NCBI GenBank assembly: GCA_022574115.1
Contig: JACZSS010000202.1
Span: 1 to 5,967, forward strand
Source: Candidatus Heimdallarchaeota archaeon
GTDB lineage: Archaea > Asgardarchaeota > Heimdallarchaeia > Heimdallarchaeales > Kariarchaeaceae
Direction of reading: 5' to 3'
Length of the DNA: 5,967 nt
A program made the translations under genes and the position numbers. The notes beneath the pieces were generated by a model. That model was not told where the DNA came from and ran no database searches. It saw nothing but the letters and a program-made list of their open reading frames with translations. Shown here in pieces: positions 5,418 to 5,967 of this stretch; position 1 is the stretch's first letter; each line of letters begins with the position of its first letter.

Positions 5418-5893
5418 ACGACAATCGAAACCCTTTCAGTGATCTCGAAGTATCCACTCTTCTTATCATAGTTAAACGATAAAATAAACTCCCCAGATGT
5501 CTGATATATTGAATATTCAAAATCGAACGGAACTAAAATACAATCATTTAAATCATTAAATAATAACCAAAGTAGTTCATAATCAAGTCCTGGAGGGAGA
5601 TATGCAAATTCTATGATTTTCTCATAGATCATTTCTTTCAGCGATGATTTAAGGAATTTTTTCTGAATTTCTTTGTAGACTGAGTCATAAGTAACTTTCA
5701 TGTGTTTAAGCAACTGATCCACGGATTCAAAATCTCCCAACTGCTCAATAAATTCAATTATTTGTTGCTCGGTATGAGTGTGTGCGTAGAACCCATATGT
5801 GATGATATTGAATGGATCAAAGGTTGAAATAGAATCGTCCGTTTCTGATTTTTTCTCAATTAAAATATTCATCTGTTCCATTAATTTGTCCAT
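5414..5893 (-). CDS. hypothetical protein, about 159 residues
   Basis: I do not recognise this protein. From the ATG at 5893 it has 159 residues; a TTG at 5899 would add two (numbering below uses the TTG). It is acidic and soluble, with no signal peptide or membrane segment. The N-terminal two thirds appear helical (about 3-17, 43-54, 57-69 and 71-99). A YLPPGLDYELLWLLF segment follows at 100-114. The C-terminal part, at about 119-160, looks like beta strands (ILVPFDFEYSIY, EFILSFNYD, YFEITERVSIVV), suggesting a helical domain joined to a small beta sheet. No catalytic motif is visible. It is convergent with the regulator gene and the last four bases of each frame overlap (5414-5417). No good TATA box precedes it, but a 12-bp palindrome lies 46-57 bp upstream of the ATG. 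The uninterrupted frame next to a real gene end makes it probably genuine. Confidence 0.65.
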   Translation of the reverse strand: MDKLMEQMNILIEKKSETDDSISTFDPFNIITYGFYAHTHTEQQIIEFIEQLGDFESVDQLLKHMKVTYDSVYKEIQKKFLKSSLKEMIYEKIIEFAYLPPGLDYELLWLLFNDLNDCILVPFDFEYSIYQTSGEFILSFNYDKKSGYFEITERVSIVV

Positions 5894-5938
5894 AATCAAA
5901 CTAATGCTTGAGTAAGATCTACCCAGCGGTTCTAAATG

Positions 5939-5950
5939 CTGAAATTTCAG
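5939..5950. promoter_or_regulatory. 12-bp perfect palindrome, candidate operator
   Basis: CTGAAATTTCAG is identical to its own reverse complement and lies 46-57 bp upstream of the ATG at 5893. That is a suitable place for a dimeric regulator to act on the minus-strand gene. One perfect 12-bp palindrome is expected by chance in a window this long, so the evidence is its location only. Confidence 0.25.
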
Positions 5951-5967
5951 GGACTTAACATAGTTAT

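Overview
The window looks like a stretch of chromosome from a low-GC archaeon, possibly an Asgard-type lineage. Four things suggest an archaeon. TATA-like boxes sit about 26-35 bp upstream of most start codons. Several genes have very short leaders or none, and few usable Shine-Dalgarno sites. TTG and GTG starts are frequent. The single tRNA gene has no encoded CCA end. The Asgard suggestion is an inference from the protein styles (a long PflX-like radical SAM protein and a tandem winged-helix regulator) and is not proven by the sequence.

Layout. Positions 85-429 (+) encode a CsaA-type tRNA-binding-domain protein. Positions 505-825 (+) encode a small acidic helical protein with three degenerate EF-hand/TerB-like loops. 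Positions 835-2088 (-) encode a 417-residue radical SAM enzyme of the PflX/COG1313 type, convergent with the previous gene. Positions 2185-2724 (+) encode a PAP2-type membrane phosphatase, divergent from the radical SAM gene across a 96-bp promoter region. Positions 2977-3048 (-) are tRNA-Gly(CCC), with a T-rich terminator downstream. Positions 3049-3355 hold no gene but several TATA-like elements. Positions 3356-4171 (+) encode an unrecognised, mainly helical 271-residue protein. Positions 4329-5417 (+) encode a putative transcription regulator made of two copies of a winged-helix-plus-sensor module. Positions 5414-5893 (-) encode an unrecognised protein of about 159 residues whose stop codon overlaps that of the regulator.

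The genes do not form an obvious pathway. Nearly every one has its own promoter, and neighbours change strand often, so the arrangement is one of single-gene transcription units, with no sign of an operon-encoded system. There is no CRISPR array, transposase, phage gene or recognisable defence or secretion cassette. The items most worth a second look are the duplicated regulator with an inverted repeat in its promoter, the radical SAM protein with an extra cysteine cluster and N-terminal domain, the triple-loop small protein, the stacked promoter elements with an orphan Shine-Dalgarno-like sequence before the 271-residue gene, and a perfect palindrome upstream of the last gene.
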